64,000 nt of DNA from Gyrodactylus bullatarudis (GCA_012064415.1 SSNU01000035.1:56503-120502), one strand, 5' to 3'. Counted from the first letter of the stretch, positions 36,501-46,193 are shown. Notes: a model not told the origin generated them from the sequence alone. Numbers and translations: made by a program.

Positions 36501-37241
36501 CCTTTCTCGGATTCAATAGAGTTTATGAGGAGCAAGAGATTATCCAACAGACCATTTTTCAGTGAGATACCAATAAATAACGATTTGAGATCATTAAGAC
36601 ACGTTGAATTAGGTTTCAAGGTACTATCTTCAAGCTAAATGGAAAAGATAAATATGTGTATTAACTTACATGCTTATCTGAGAGTAGATCCCAGCATAAA
36701 TTCAATTTTTGACCTGGCTTAGAGACTTCATTTTGCCTAAGAATATGCTTTTCCTCTTCGCTGAGTCTGATATCCAACCAAGACAGAATAGTTGGTTTTT
36801 CCTCAATGTTAGACAGAAAACTTTTGAATTTAAAGTCATTTATGGATTTATCAATGAAAAAACCGATAGCGTTCAACATTTCATCGGCGAATTGATTAAG
36901 TTCTAGGTAACCTAGGATACTCTGGGCAAGAAATTCAATAACAAACGTGTGTGAAACTATTACACGAAATAAGAAATCTAGAAGTTACCTGTCTCTCTTT
37001 TTATAACTTCTCGACTCCATAGCAAAAGAGCTGTAGGAAAAAGTTTACTGAATTCATCCAAAAGAATCCCAATTCTATTTGGATTATCTGCATATATTTT
37101 TGATATGTAAATAAAACAGTCATGGGCTAATATTGCATCTTCTGTTGCTAATTCATTTTCATTGAAGAGATAAGAATATAAATGAGAAACAGAGTATTTG
37201 AATAAAGTTAGCTCCAGAATACCAGGAGATTTGTCGGACAT
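6535..37241 (-). CDS. UBR4: E3 ubiquitin-protein ligase UBR4 (poe/pushover), 36 exons
   Basis: UBR4 is a giant N-recognin that binds destabilising N-termini and ubiquitinates substrates, working with KCMF1 and calmodulin in animals. Exons read by eye (5' to 3'): 37241-36989, 36956-36670, 36634-35752, 35685-35574, 35510-34703, 34644-34264, 34207-33695, 33640-33416, 33358-32542, 32474-32074, 32003-31112, 31048-30833, 30701-30370, 29875-29450, 29367-27853, 27784-26997, 26941-26193, 26085-25885, 25824-25619, 25566-25325, 25261-24745, 24678-24594, 23770-23325, 20483-20393, 20340-20165, 19496-19311, 17734-17223, 15874-15115, 15061-14477, 14154-12081, 11837-11134, 11046-10449, 10288-10053, 9632-9453, 9387-6820, 6756-6535. 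All junctions are GT-AG with matching phase; the total is 20,187 nt (6,728 residues), longer than the ~5,200-5,300 of human and fly. Homology is visible at the UBR box, the post-UBR propeller region (GDGGISIHY, ELGGIDLLMIY), the DPCLQC block, the Cys cluster, the hemiRING and the C-terminus. Intron 1 is ambiguous: a donor at 37048 would give 92 bp instead of 32 bp. Extra or missed exons in the 17-24 kb region cannot be excluded. Confidence 0.93.
7378..7713 (-). other. UBR4: UBR4 hemiRING-type zinc domain
   Basis: About residues 6358-6469 of the model. It starts with FCCAICQESYRS and ends with HYNCH followed by EGEWTVAQRNNRDIKCNCL. Human UBR4 has the equivalent CCICREGYKF, HYDCH and REEWESAALQNANTKCNGL blocks, so the Cys/His pattern of the catalytic module is kept. 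A helix with KMAEEVRSRELSKLNM lies just before it, as in the human protein. This is the E2-engaging end of the ligase. No broken metal ligand is seen. Confidence 0.85.
9697..10011. mobile_element. foldback (MITE-like) element in a UBR4 intron
   Basis: Two ~120 bp arms, 9697-9816 and 9892-10011, are imperfect reverse complements around a 75 bp loop; each holds a tttagtgataaa stretch, a tttcgccgg block and a ctcttcagactcta block. No coding capacity. It accounts for most of the 420 bp intron between exons 33 and 34. I saw no second copy in the window. Confidence 0.75.
12655..12786 (-). other. UBR4: UBR4 internal Cys cluster
   Basis: About residues 4992-5035. CPRCHSS, NTCMMC, NQCLRCRSI and YLCTNCG give four CxxC pairs, matching the CPRCSA..GVCGNCG..YQCHKCRSI..FLCNACG array of human UBR4. 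A zinc-ribbon pair is the simplest reading. The upstream DPCLQC block (about residue 4714) also has its human counterpart. Confidence 0.85.
14155..14476. other. UBR4 intron 29, 322 bp
   Basis: Longer than the typical ~60 bp introns of this gene, but I found no inverted repeat or repeat partner for it in the window. Confidence 0.3.
15999..16727. mobile_element. long palindromic element around the sequence gap (family A)
   Basis: The left arm 15999-16220 and right arm 16506-16727 are each 222 bp and read as reverse complements with no mismatch I could find by eye. The arm tip is ataacgttgtttgcttgct and further in is ctggcttgtattggtc. The Ns sit exactly between the arms, so the real loop length is unknown. 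It lies in the UBR4 intron between exons 27 and 28. Related fragments occur at 16980-17059, 39105-39207 and 51493-51536. Confidence 0.85.
16225..16505. other. assembly gap (281 Ns)
   Basis: Run of N at the centre of a long inverted repeat, the kind of place where assembly or sequencing fails. It is intronic, so no UBR4 coding sequence appears to be lost; exon 27 and exon 28 join in phase across it. Confidence 0.95.
16980..17059. repeat. short family A fragment
   Basis: The ends ttgactataacgttgttc and gaacaacgtttagtcaa are inverted copies of the family A tip, 80 bp overall. A direct repeat of about 45 bp (tctatgccgaacagctccct and onward) follows both this fragment (17060 on) and the big palindrome (16728 on), suggesting a local duplication or nested insertion. 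Confidence 0.65.
18065..19132. mobile_element. foldback element with 252 bp arms in a UBR4 intron
   Basis: The arms 18065-18316 and 18881-19132 are near-perfect reverse complements (gttcctctataaaaaccatc at one end, cctcaccgcacggagcctgt at the inner end), separated by 564 bp. No open frame of note lies in the loop. It fills most of the 1,576 bp intron between exons 26 and 27. No second copy is seen in the window. The near identity of the arms suggests recent formation or gene conversion. Confidence 0.85.
19591..19765. repeat. dispersed repeat J in a UBR4 intron
   Basis: Carries cctataaaaccatcgagttt, then ctgatatacaaaatctcaat and ttactacgagaaatgacaaa. The same blocks occur at 29996-30165 (same orientation, another UBR4 intron) and, reversed, at 55895-56080. 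It is non-coding and probably a small non-autonomous element. Confidence 0.65.
20484..22128. other. UBR4 intron 23, left part
   Basis: AT-rich intron sequence with no frame or repeat partner that I recognise. The adjoining foldback is listed separately. The full intron (20484-23324, 2,841 bp) is the longest in the gene; small exons could be hidden here, although exons 23 and 24 are phase-compatible as they stand. Confidence 0.3.
22129..23115. mobile_element. foldback element with ~290 bp arms in a UBR4 intron
   Basis: Arms 22129-22411 and 22823-23115 are nearly identical reverse complements apart from an indel of about 10 bp near the inner end (ccattgctataattttt region). Key blocks are gaaagttggaagaaaattta at the tip and gggggtggggtatatttttc just inside. 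Short frames repeated on both strands are a by-product of the inversion, not genes. Confidence 0.85.
23325..23770 (-). other. UBR4: UBR4 exon 23: strongly acidic segment
   Basis: This exon encodes a segment dominated by Asp and Glu, including runs such as EDEEDDDEEVDEDEDN. It is probably disordered. Human UBR4 has Asp-rich and low-complexity stretches between its propeller region and the C-terminal half, so its position fits, but the length here is greater. On the plus strand the same DNA reads as a Ser-rich frame, which is an artefact. Confidence 0.8.
23771..24593. other. UBR4 intron 22, 823 bp, with a GT microsatellite at its 5' end
   Basis: A (gt)6-type run lies at 24570-24583, just outside the exon boundary within the intron. 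A near-palindromic ttggtacattgtaccaa occurs near 24375. Nothing else is recognised. Confidence 0.4.
29368..29449. repeat. AAT/ATT trinucleotide tract in UBR4 intron 14
   Basis: aataataattattattataa-type sequence near 29378-29415 is self-complementary and could fold. It makes up half of an 82 bp intron. Confidence 0.6.
29996..30165. repeat. dispersed repeat J in a UBR4 intron
   Basis: Shares ttactacgagaaatgacaaa and gagtttgttctgat with 19591-19765. Its two ends (gttctgattgaaaa and gtatatcagaatat) are weakly inverted, so it may be a small foldback. It explains part of the 494 bp intron between exons 13 and 14. Confidence 0.6.
31290..31457 (-). other. UBR4: UBR box (N-degron-binding zinc domain) of UBR4
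   Basis: Residues about 1743-1798 of the model: CAYLASRSVFIDQHWYHCYT, CKLTG, NGVCSVCARTCHKGHD and SFFCDCG. The order of Cys and His matches human UBR4 (QHWYHCHTCKMVDGVGVC.VCAKVCHKDHE...SFFCDCG). UBR4 lacks the acidic residues typical of the UBR1/2 type-1 pocket, and the copy here follows the UBR4 pattern. All metal ligands appear intact. Confidence 0.95.
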
Positions 37242-39104
37242 TTTGTGTCACTGAATAAAATTTTTTGAATTTAGCAACTTTTTTAACAAACTTTTAACAT
37301 GTCACTTAGATAAAGTTTTTTAATGTTCGAACGAAATTCAAATTGACTGACTCATAGTCTCTGAGTATTTAGCTTTAATCTTTAACGATTTAAGTCACTT
37401 GATTTTCATTGTAAATCATACAGTAATAAACTGTTACAAATTGTAAGTTACAATTAATAGTAAAATGTACAAATTATTTTTCTGTTTACAAAATAAAATA
37501 TGATAACTACTTGTTATCAACACCATTATTGAAAAAAAAATTCTAATATTCTTGTAAAATAAAAAATGGTCATTATTTATTGGTAGGTTCATTCCAAAAT
37601 CTCTTAATCATTATTTTAAAGAAATTTAAAATTGAAGCTTGCTGAATGCCTTGTCAATTTTTCTATTCGTTTTCAATACTTGAAAACTTTACTGTGTTAC
37701 TGAATTTTCGAGGAGGTTCTTTATTCCTATTCAACTAAAATCTTCGAAATGCTACCATATTTGAATAAGTGAATTTCTAGTAAAATTTTTATCTTTTCAG
37801 TAGTATATGGCGTATTTTTTGATTATTTTATTTTAATTATACAAGAGAATTCAAGATTTTACAGAAAGTTTCCATATACCATCTCATAAAATTCTGATTT
37901 TATTTTAAATTGCTGAATTTTGAATCAATGATGTATCAAAGGCTCTTGGCAGAAGATCTATCAAAGCTGTGAGCTTTGAAGTTTTCATATAGAAGGCTTC
38001 ACTCGATTAAAAAATAGAAATAACCATTAAAGTGATATAACCGATATTATTCTCGTTTCTTTATTTTGTAACAACCTAATAAAAAGTAAGTAAAAAACTC
38101 TATCGCTAACCAAAAACGTGTAAAAGATTTATCAAACGGTTTAATGAAAGGAAAATGCAATAGACCTCTTCAAAGTAAACAAAAAGGAATACCAAAAAAC
38201 TTTTTGGTATTGATTTCTACTTATCAGGATTACAGTCGGAACCGAAACTCAATGGCCACCTTCTTTTGAGAAACTCCGATAAAGTTATATATACAATTAC
38301 CAATGGTGGTATAAAGTGACCATTCAAAAAGAAAACTTAATCAGTTCTGCTATGAGGGAATCTCAAAATTGAAAGCTAAACTTTTTATTAAACAATCAGA
38401 AGGATTGCACTACGTGTCATTCAAGTTTCGAGTTGAAATTTTAAGCTCACTTTTTCCATTGCTTAAAGAGGAAGTTTCATCGAAACAAGATACTTATGAA
38501 AAATCCTGTTATGCCTCCTTCTGAATCTACAGTGGATCAATTGAAAATTGCGCACTAAATTTTTTATATTCAAACGTCAAATGGAACTTTGGAAAACAAG
38601 GCAGATTAATGTCAGATCAAGTTTTGGTGAAAAGAGGGAAACTAAAAAGGATTAAAAAATCAATCAAACCAGAGATTAACTGATATTGTTGAAAAAACTA
38701 AAAATCAAGCTTAAGCCTTCATGTCCCCCAGTGGGAAACAACACTTTCTTGAGCGATATTTTCAACTGAAATTTCTAAAGCTACAAAAATATGTATAATT
38801 CATAAAGATAGCGTTTCACTGATGCTCACCAAAGTTATTTAAAGAAGGGGGATTTTTTGAAAATATTTAAAAAATATTTAGAACATTAGTTTTTGAGCCA
38901 AAACGGCTAGTTTTAGCATCGAAATGATAAGTCACATCTCATAAAATTCAGATTCGGAATCAGCTTATATATTTTGGTAAGATTCTAGATTTTCTAGCAT
39001 GAAGGGTTAAATAAATATCAAAAGCAACGAATAAAATGAGTTAAAAACCTCTGCAATTGAGTTACTCGGATAGCTGAATTTCCTTCCCTAATAAACTATT
39101 TTTC
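37242..39104. other. UBR4 5' flank and intergenic DNA
   Basis: The UBR4 ATG at 37241 has an aaaATG context. The promoter must lie to its right; I see no TATA box I would defend. The rest is AT-rich with no long frame and no repeat partner. Confidence 0.35.
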
Positions 39105-39207
39105 AAGAAATACTACACCTTTCTCTCCCCTTTCTTTTTCTACAGATAGACCAATACAAGCCAGAAGACAACATAGTCAGGCAGCAAGCGAACAACGTTA
39201 TAGTCAA
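39105..39207. repeat. family A fragment
   Basis: Contains aagaaatactacacc, accaatacaagccagaaga, catagtcaggcagcaagcga and acaacgttatagtcaa, matching the right arm of 15999-16727 over about 100 bp with small differences. A single arm only. Confidence 0.75.
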
Positions 39208-39224
39208 TGTTGGAATAGAATAAA

Positions 39225-39370
39225 TTTTCAAAAAAAATTCAATTCTGGCGAAATTAGGGCGTTTTTTTGAATTTCGAAAATTCGCCAAATTTCAACTTTT
39301 TCAATTTTTGATCTTAAAGTTTTTATCGAGTTTGTGTATTCAATCGCTTTAAATATCTTGAATCAAAATT
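39225..39370. repeat. family B fragment
   Basis: gaatttcgaaaattcgccaa followed by tttcaactttttcaattttt matches the inner arm of the foldback element at 41584-42299. It lies directly after the family A fragment, so two element remnants are side by side. Confidence 0.6.
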
Positions 39371-40045
39371 TTGACATCATTTACAAAAATATTAAGTGTT
39401 TTTTGCTTTGAGTAGTAAATTTTCATGTTTTTACTTGCTGAAAAAGAGGGGCGATAAAATTTATTAAAATATTTTTATAGAATTGAAGCCGAAAATTTTT
39501 TTTATCTCGTTGTGTTTGAACTAAAAAAATCAATAAAGGATTTTTGCTTCACCCATTCTATGCAGAAAAACTTGGTTCCGGACTTGAGTGATAAAAAGTT
39601 TTGTCCAGATTTGTACATTTGGTGCAGAGATATCATAATTATTTATTGCATATTTTACCATTCCACTTTTTTTCATTTACAAAAAACTAACAGGCATGAG
39701 AATTATTTTGGTAAATTCATATTCTCTTTAGAAACTGATTGGAAATACAAACAAGAAATGAATTTAAAAGTAAAATTAGACGAACCCTTTAATATACACT
39801 GAATAAAGGGAATAGAGTGAATAGAAATATGGATCCCTATATCATCTTGCAGCATCTTTCCTCTACATACAAGATGTGATATGATATATATATTCAGTTA
39901 GGAAAGTGTATATATCTTCAGATTAAAAGATGTATATATTTTGCATCCAAGATGAAATGATCAAATCAGAGAAAAATAATCCAATTTCTATTTCCCTACC
40001 AGGAGACAGACTAAGATTTCATTTGGGGAACCTTCCTTGGATTTA

Positions 40046-40444
40046 ATGAAGTCTTGGCTATGCCTACTCATATATCAGTTTAATTGTCTCTTTATTTCGT
40101 CTACAAGTCTGGTGAAATGCTACAAGTGTACCTCCTTAACCGATGTCAACTGTGAGGATAGTATAGGTTATCTGACAAGCTCCATTTATTGCCAGGGTTT
40201 CTGTTACCAATGGAAATACGAAAATAACTACCCTCCGTTTCCCATCTACAAGAGGGGCTGTTCAAAGGACTTCAAAAGTGAACAGACCAATGTTTGCCTT
40301 CGTGATGATGAGGCCGGTCGATTCGAATCCCTATGTTACTGTAAGCAAGATTATTGTAATCAAACCCCTACCCTTAATTATTACATGCCGAATGTGTTGG
40401 TTACTTTTTTATTTATTGGACAACTATTTTATGCGAATCTATAA
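40046..40444 (+). CDS. secreted/GPI-anchored Ly6-domain protein (quiver/sleepless type)
   Basis: 132 residues from the ATG at 40046; the frame upstream of it has only a TTG. A hydrophobic signal (WLCLLIYQFNCLFIS) is followed by a Ly6/uPAR domain starting VKCYKC and ending CYCKQDYCN. Ten cysteines are present: CYKC, NC, YC, FC, GC, VC, LCYC and YCN. The C-terminus is hydrophobic (VLVTFLFIGQLFYANL) after a small polar linker, as expected for a GPI-anchor signal. Insect relatives (quiver/sleepless and paralogues) modulate potassium channels and nicotinic receptors, but this large family has many roles, so the function here is open. It seems to be a single exon. No neighbour suggests a pathway. 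Confidence 0.85.
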   Translation: MKSWLCLLIYQFNCLFISSTSLVKCYKCTSLTDVNCEDSIGYLTSSIYCQGFCYQWKYENNYPPFPIYKRGCSKDFKSEQTNVCLRDDEAGRFESLCYCKQDYCNQTPTLNYYMPNVLVTFLFIGQLFYANL

Positions 40445-41583
40445 ACGAATTAACTCACGCAATTCTAATACACTTGTACAAAAGCACAAATACTTGTAAT
40501 GATAATATACAATCATCTTTATTTTAAAGTCATATTCTTTCAGCATAAATACACATGCATTGCATATAAAAACTAGGTGATTTAAAGTTGTTACGATTTT
40601 AACAAAAAGAATTCGAATAAGTAGATAATTCAAAATCTCTTGAAAATGGTAAAACTGTTGGAAATTTAATGGCATTATTCCGCTTTCTTCTGAGCACCTT
40701 ACTTTCAAATCAAATTTTTTCGATATCTTTATTAAAGATAAAAATAATTCCTTCAGGAAAGGTATCTTCTTTCAATTTGATCTAGTTCTCCTCTTTTTCT
40801 TGGATTCGGCCTTTTATAAGCTAAAAAGGAATTCTTGGGCCATTGCAACATCGGGACTCTCAAAGGAAAAATATTGTGATATTCTCTATTTATATTTTAT
40901 AGTTACAGTATATTTATATTTTCAAATAATACGTATCGAAAACAAATTACTTTGTTGTTTCGAATTAGCCAGCTATCTCACGTAAAATATTTTAGTGTAA
41001 CCCACTACTGAATCTAAGGCTAAGACTATTTCCAGAATAGCTTTATTTCTCCAGAATATGAGTAAAAAATACAACATACTTTTACTGAAAAATACCACCG
41101 TGTTTTAACATAATAGAGCTGAGGTAGTTGCGTATTCCAGGATATTAATAGACTTAGATTCGAATGGGCGGCAAGTGAATTATTTTCTGAGCCTTGGATA
41201 GATAAATAATACTACTAGCAGGGGGGGGGGGGTTGACATTAATTCTATAAATTTTCTTTGAATAATTTTCTCTCTTCAAGGAAAAAAATAATCCTTACAA
41301 CATGTCCAAATCGTTCACATGTGTCCTGAAATATTATTTTATTCCTAATTGGAAAAATGTATGATTAGTTTTCAACATGATTTTTTTGATTTACACAGTC
41401 ACAACTAACAAAATATCGATTTATTCACAACGTAACGTAACGGTCTTTCAAGACTAAAAGCCTTCAACATACATGAAATTAAAAAAAAACTAAACTAGGG
41501 AAAATGAGTTTGATCTGAAAGTAATAACAGAATTGAACAAGGGTCATCATTGAGCATTGTAACTTATAATTTGTAAGTCCAAC
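40445..41583. other. intergenic, nothing recognised; poly-G run
   Basis: AT-rich DNA without a gene. A run of 12 G lies at 41221-41232, unusual in this composition. The block ttccagaatagctttattt at about 41032 recurs at about 43089. Confidence 0.4.
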
Positions 41584-42299
41584 CTAATTGTCATGAAGAT
41601 GAGAATTTACTATTTTTACAAAACACTCGATATTTTTCTCCGGATTCACAGGAAAAAAATAATTTTTTGAATTATAAAATGGAATGAGCTAAAATTCGAA
41701 AAAATGCCAAGAAAATTCAATCTGACCAAAATTAGGCCGTTTTTCGAATTTCGAAAATTTACCAAATTTCCACTTTTTCAACTTTTGAGCTCAAAATTTT
41801 TATTCGATTTCGATGATTCGATGCAGTTAAGTGATGATATTTGGGATAAACATTGAACGAAGAATTTGAATTCACCTGAGAAGTTCACTGAAATTCGTCA
41901 TTACTGTGGGAATCGAACCATTTGAATTTTTCGATTATCACGAAGGCAAATTATCCCAAATTTGGAAGTTTAACTTTTTCTCTGAAACAGTAGGATCTTT
42001 GCTACCTCTATGGCCGAATTCGAATTCTTCGTCTAATGTTGATCCCAAATATCTGCATTTAACCTCTTCGAACCATCGAAATCGATAAAAATTTTGAGCT
42101 CAAAAGTTGAAAAAGTGGAAATTTTCGAAATTCGAAAAACGTCTTAATTTTGGTTTCAGATTGAATTTTTTCGAAAATCCACTTATCTTATTAGCTCATT
42201 CCATTTTATAATTCAAAAAATTATTTTTTTCCTGTGAATCCGGAGAAAAATATTGAGTTTTTTGTAAAAATAGTAAATTGTCATCTTCATGTCAACTAG
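41584..42299. mobile_element. foldback element, family B, full copy
   Basis: 716 bp with long imperfect inverted arms of roughly 250 bp or more. Tips read close to ctagttgacatgaagatga; then actatttttacaaaa, tttctccggattcacaggaa and aattttttgaattataaaat occur on both sides in inverse order. Second copy at 58549-59150; fragment at 39225-39370. No transposase frame. Confidence 0.85.
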
Positions 42300-43958
42300 C
42301 TTTAGATACATGCTGATTCTTTTCTTAAGGTAAGATGAGTGGCTTCTCCGTATCCGATTAGAGATAATAAAAGCCTTGAGCACTTATCCCTTCTAGTAAC
42401 CAAAAACTACTCGGTGTACATATTGTTTAAAGCATACAAATTGTTCATGAGGCCTAATGAGCAATGTGGAAACTTTGACTTTTTCAGAATTATTCATCAT
42501 TTATTCTAACAAGATTAACTTGGCCAATTTTTAAAGGTTCTTGTTAATTTTAATCAAAGACTTGAATTCCTTTACACATGAGGTAAATAATTCATATTGA
42601 TCTTCGTTAACCGTAAAGAACTTTTATATTTACTCATAAGTATGCCTTGAAATCTAATTTTCAAGCAAATCTATGAAACGAAAATGAAAATTAATCGAAA
42701 GAAATATTTTATTTATTTAGTATAAAATCAAATACTTAAAAGTAAAACTTGTGTTGGAAAAAAAATTCACTTTTCTGATTTCTTCGGACGAAGAATCCTG
42801 AGCGATCTTCGATCAACAAGCCAGAGGGAAAAATTTTTTCTCCTCCTTTACATTTATTTGGGTGAAATTTCTTCAAATATTCTGATTTTTCATTTTTGAA
42901 ATCTCCAACCCCAAATAAATCCTCTGCGAAAATATTAAAGTAAAAATTTTATCAACCTTGTTTTTGATCCCGATCGAAGAAAAATTTTTTTCTTCCTATA
43001 TTGATCTTTATTTACCTCTCTTTCCTTTCCGAGATATTGTTTAATTGGTTTGTCAAAAAACAACCAAGAAATTCGTATTACTGTACTTCCAGAATAGCTT
43101 TATTTCAAATTTTTTGTAGAAACTATAAATATTCTCAACAAGTTGTTCTATAATATAGAATCTATATAGAATGCCTTTCATGGACAGTACTAAAAATTGA
43201 TAAATAGAGGTTTAATTCATCGTCATAATTAGCCCATGTGATCTTTCTCAGTCAGATAATTCTCATTTTTCATATGCATTTTGTCGCTAATTTTCCGGTA
43301 TACAATAAAAATTTCAAAATACTTCATCATCTGATTTTCCTCTCTTCATACATATATCCAGTGGGTGTTTTACATTCTCTGTGTCTTGAATGATATAAGG
43401 GATTATTTTTTTTATCTTGAATATCTATTTCACGTAGTTTATATGTAAGATTTATCCAGTAGAAAATATTCCATATCTTGATGAAAAAATTTAGTAAAAA
43501 TCCTTATTGGCACTAGAATGTACACCATAACAGTAGTAAGGTTTGAGTATGAATCAGCTGTAACTTACCATTCCTTCTTACCCAGTTATAGGAATACTTT
43601 TTTTGAAAAAAATGAGCGAGACAGGGCTTATTAAAATGACAGATCGATAAATTCATTGAAGAATTATCCAGTAATTCATCCTGTATATATTTTTTGATCT
43701 CTCTTAGACAAACACGATATTCATTCCAGGTGAAGAGAAAGATGTATGTTCATTGTCCAACACTGATAATGCACTGTCTGATTAAATAGGGTTTTATTAA
43801 TTGGGAATTAATTCCGGCTTTTATCTTTACTAATGAGGGTGCATTGCCATATTCATAGAGGAAAGAATACTAAAATCATTTGAAAATGGATAAAGGTTAT
43901 CCGTTCAGTTCCACAGAGCTGGTAGGAAAAAAACAAGTATTTGGCAATTTTATGATCA
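42300..43958. other. intergenic, nothing firm
   Basis: A weak inverted pairing exists between the tttatttgggt region (about 42857) and the ccccaaataaa region (about 42910), perhaps a decayed foldback. No gene is seen. Confidence 0.3.
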
Positions 43959-44094
43959 TTAACCCTCTCGCTCCCACGGCCAGAATAGAAGGATATCATA
44001 ATTTTATGTTTGTTTTGGCAATTTTTTATCGGATAAATCTCTCATAGTTTTCTCAATGAGGTCATATACGTCCGATTGGTACTCAAAGGGTTAC
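43959..44094. mobile_element. possible piggyBac-type MITE
   Basis: Left end TTAA-CCCTCTCGCTCCCA; right end reads, reversed, gTAA-CCCTTTGAGTACCA. A TTAA target site and CCC-starting termini are the piggyBac pattern. The terminal match is only about 10 of 15 bases and the right target is TTAC, so this is tentative. Confidence 0.35.
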
Positions 44095-45995
44095 AAAAAA
44101 AATCAAGTCTACTATAAGCGACAAATTTATTTTTAATTATCTTGAAAGATTTGAGAACAACTTTTAGCGGAATTAATACATTAGAAATTTTTTAAAGGAA
44201 TAAAGACAACAATTATTCTTCGATCTTTATAAAAATTGAGATCTTAAGGACCCTAATAAGTAATTATTAATGAGTAATCCAATTATTAAATTAGAAACAC
44301 TGATTTCTCAATTAAATCTTAACCTGTTGTTGATTTTTTTGAAAGAAAACTTTTTACACTTCCACAGTACAGAATTATTTAATATCACCTATTCTCTATC
44401 CAATTTCCACTAAAATGTTATGGGAAAATTGGAAATCTTTTAAGCTGATCTCTCTATCTCTTGTAGCTGTAATAACCCATGGTAAAAAGTATACAACCAA
44501 GTCAAGAGATGAACAAGGAAAAAATTATTTCCATACAAGATTGAATTACGATTAATATCCCAGTAAAAAATGTTTCTTGTTTGGAAAGAAATTGATTTAT
44601 TTCCTTCCCCGGGTTGAATACAAGGCAAGAAGAAACTGATCACACAAATAAATCAGTAGAGAATTTGAAGCCAGTTTTTGGCAAACAGTTTTTACTTTTA
44701 AACTTGATTTTCTATCTATTAGTAAGCAAAATTTTTAAACTTTATCAAGAAGCTAACATTCACGGGTTCTACGGAACTGCTCAACTTCATAATTTTTTTA
44801 ACGTAATAATTTCAAGTATTAAAAACTAAATTTTTGGTTTTTGGGTTAACTCATGTTTTCAAGGGTAAAATTTAGAAGTATGAGAAATTGAGCTTTTAAA
44901 GCTGTGAGATCTTGATTTTATTCAATGAATTCAATAGAGTTTATTTATCGAATCAGGAGTAATTTCTACCATACTAGGATTATAATAAGATAAACTGTTT
45001 CGAGAGCCAAAAACTGGGTGTGTGTTTTCTCAAGCACCAAAATTGGCGGACAATTCGAATGAATGTTTAAATCCTTTGATTTTTAAATCTTCAACTGATT
45101 TACAAACTGTAAATCTGTGGAAAATAAATTATCTAATATGCAAACTTCTCTGGTATATAGAGAAAGTTATACGAATTCATTGTCAAATATTTCTTCTTTT
45201 AATTTAATAGGAAACTACTGTTTAACCCATAGAAACAAAAGCTCCAGACGCTATAATTCATAAAATAACTTGATCTTATTTCATCCCGCATTGAAGAAGG
45301 GTTTAATAATAACGTTTTCTCTAATGCTTTTCGTATTCAATGCAAATCTGGCATATATAGTTCTAGCCTTAATCTTGAAAAGGCTTTTCCTGCTTGACAA
45401 AATTTATTCAATCATGATTGAAAATGAAGGATGGTAGAAATGAAAGAAAGAAAGAAGAAATAGACCTTATTGCACAAACATTGGATGAGATATTGATAGG
45501 GAATTATTCTCCCATAGAATAATATCTAAATATGTATAATATATATTCCGGGCCAATGTTTATCTGTGATATAAATGGAAATTATCTGGCATTTTATTCA
45601 ATATAAAAAATTGCAGCAGAAATAAATTGTTGTTTTTCGGCTAAATTATTTTCAAGTTAATTAAAAAATTTTTTACATGCTCTGTAGTCATTATTTCGCT
45701 TGGTAAATCATAGCGAGAGTTGATCAAACTACTAATTGAAATGTGTTCACTTAACAATGAAGAAAAAATATCAAGCATTTGCATAAAAGTACTAAGATCA
45801 ATGATCATTGATAATATTATTTTAGTACCTACTTAAAAGTAGAATCAAAGGAAAATAAATATTGATCCATCTTTATTATTAAGTCAGCGTCAACATAAGG
45901 TTCAAAGAAAAAAAAGGTTTTTTTAAGTTAAAAATTAAACAACTACTTGTAAGTAACTTCGGAATTCTAAATTTTAGGAATTTGAGGCGCCAATT
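44095..45995. other. intergenic, nothing recognised
   Basis: Only short frames with no family resemblance. No repeat partner is noticed in the window. Confidence 0.3.
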
Positions 45996-46193
45996 ATGAC
46001 CAAAGAATTTCTTGCAAGATTTGGATGGGGAGCGTTTTCAGTCGGAATGATTTGCTGCATCAACTTTTTAGAAATAGATTTGAGGAATCCAAATATTTTA
46101 ATTTCAAAATATCCGACCATACAGGCTGTTGAATGGTTTAAAGTATTTCCAGTTAAATTTTTGAAAAAGATTATTTCTAATGTAGTGTCGTAA
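45996..46193 (+). CDS. small hypothetical membrane protein
   Basis: 65 codons from an ATG. The N-terminal part, FGWGAFSVGMICCINFLEIDL, is hydrophobic and could span a membrane; the rest is basic at the end (KFLKKI). The frame is open upstream to an acceptor-like ttttag at 45976-45978. A second basic frame at about 46251-46420 (NPYRVLYFKRLKKRFQEIK) follows an acceptor-like tttcag, but the two do not join in frame. I do not recognise either. This may be a small gene or chance. Confidence 0.2.
   Translation: MTKEFLARFGWGAFSVGMICCINFLEIDLRNPNILISKYPTIQAVEWFKVFPVKFLKKIISNVVS

Noticed and set aside
39512..39802. 96-codon plus-strand frame
   Set aside because: Starts only with GTG, no family resemblance, composition like the surrounding AT-rich DNA.
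44440..44829. Overlapping small frames on both strands
   Set aside because: No ATG or no homology; nothing to distinguish them from chance.
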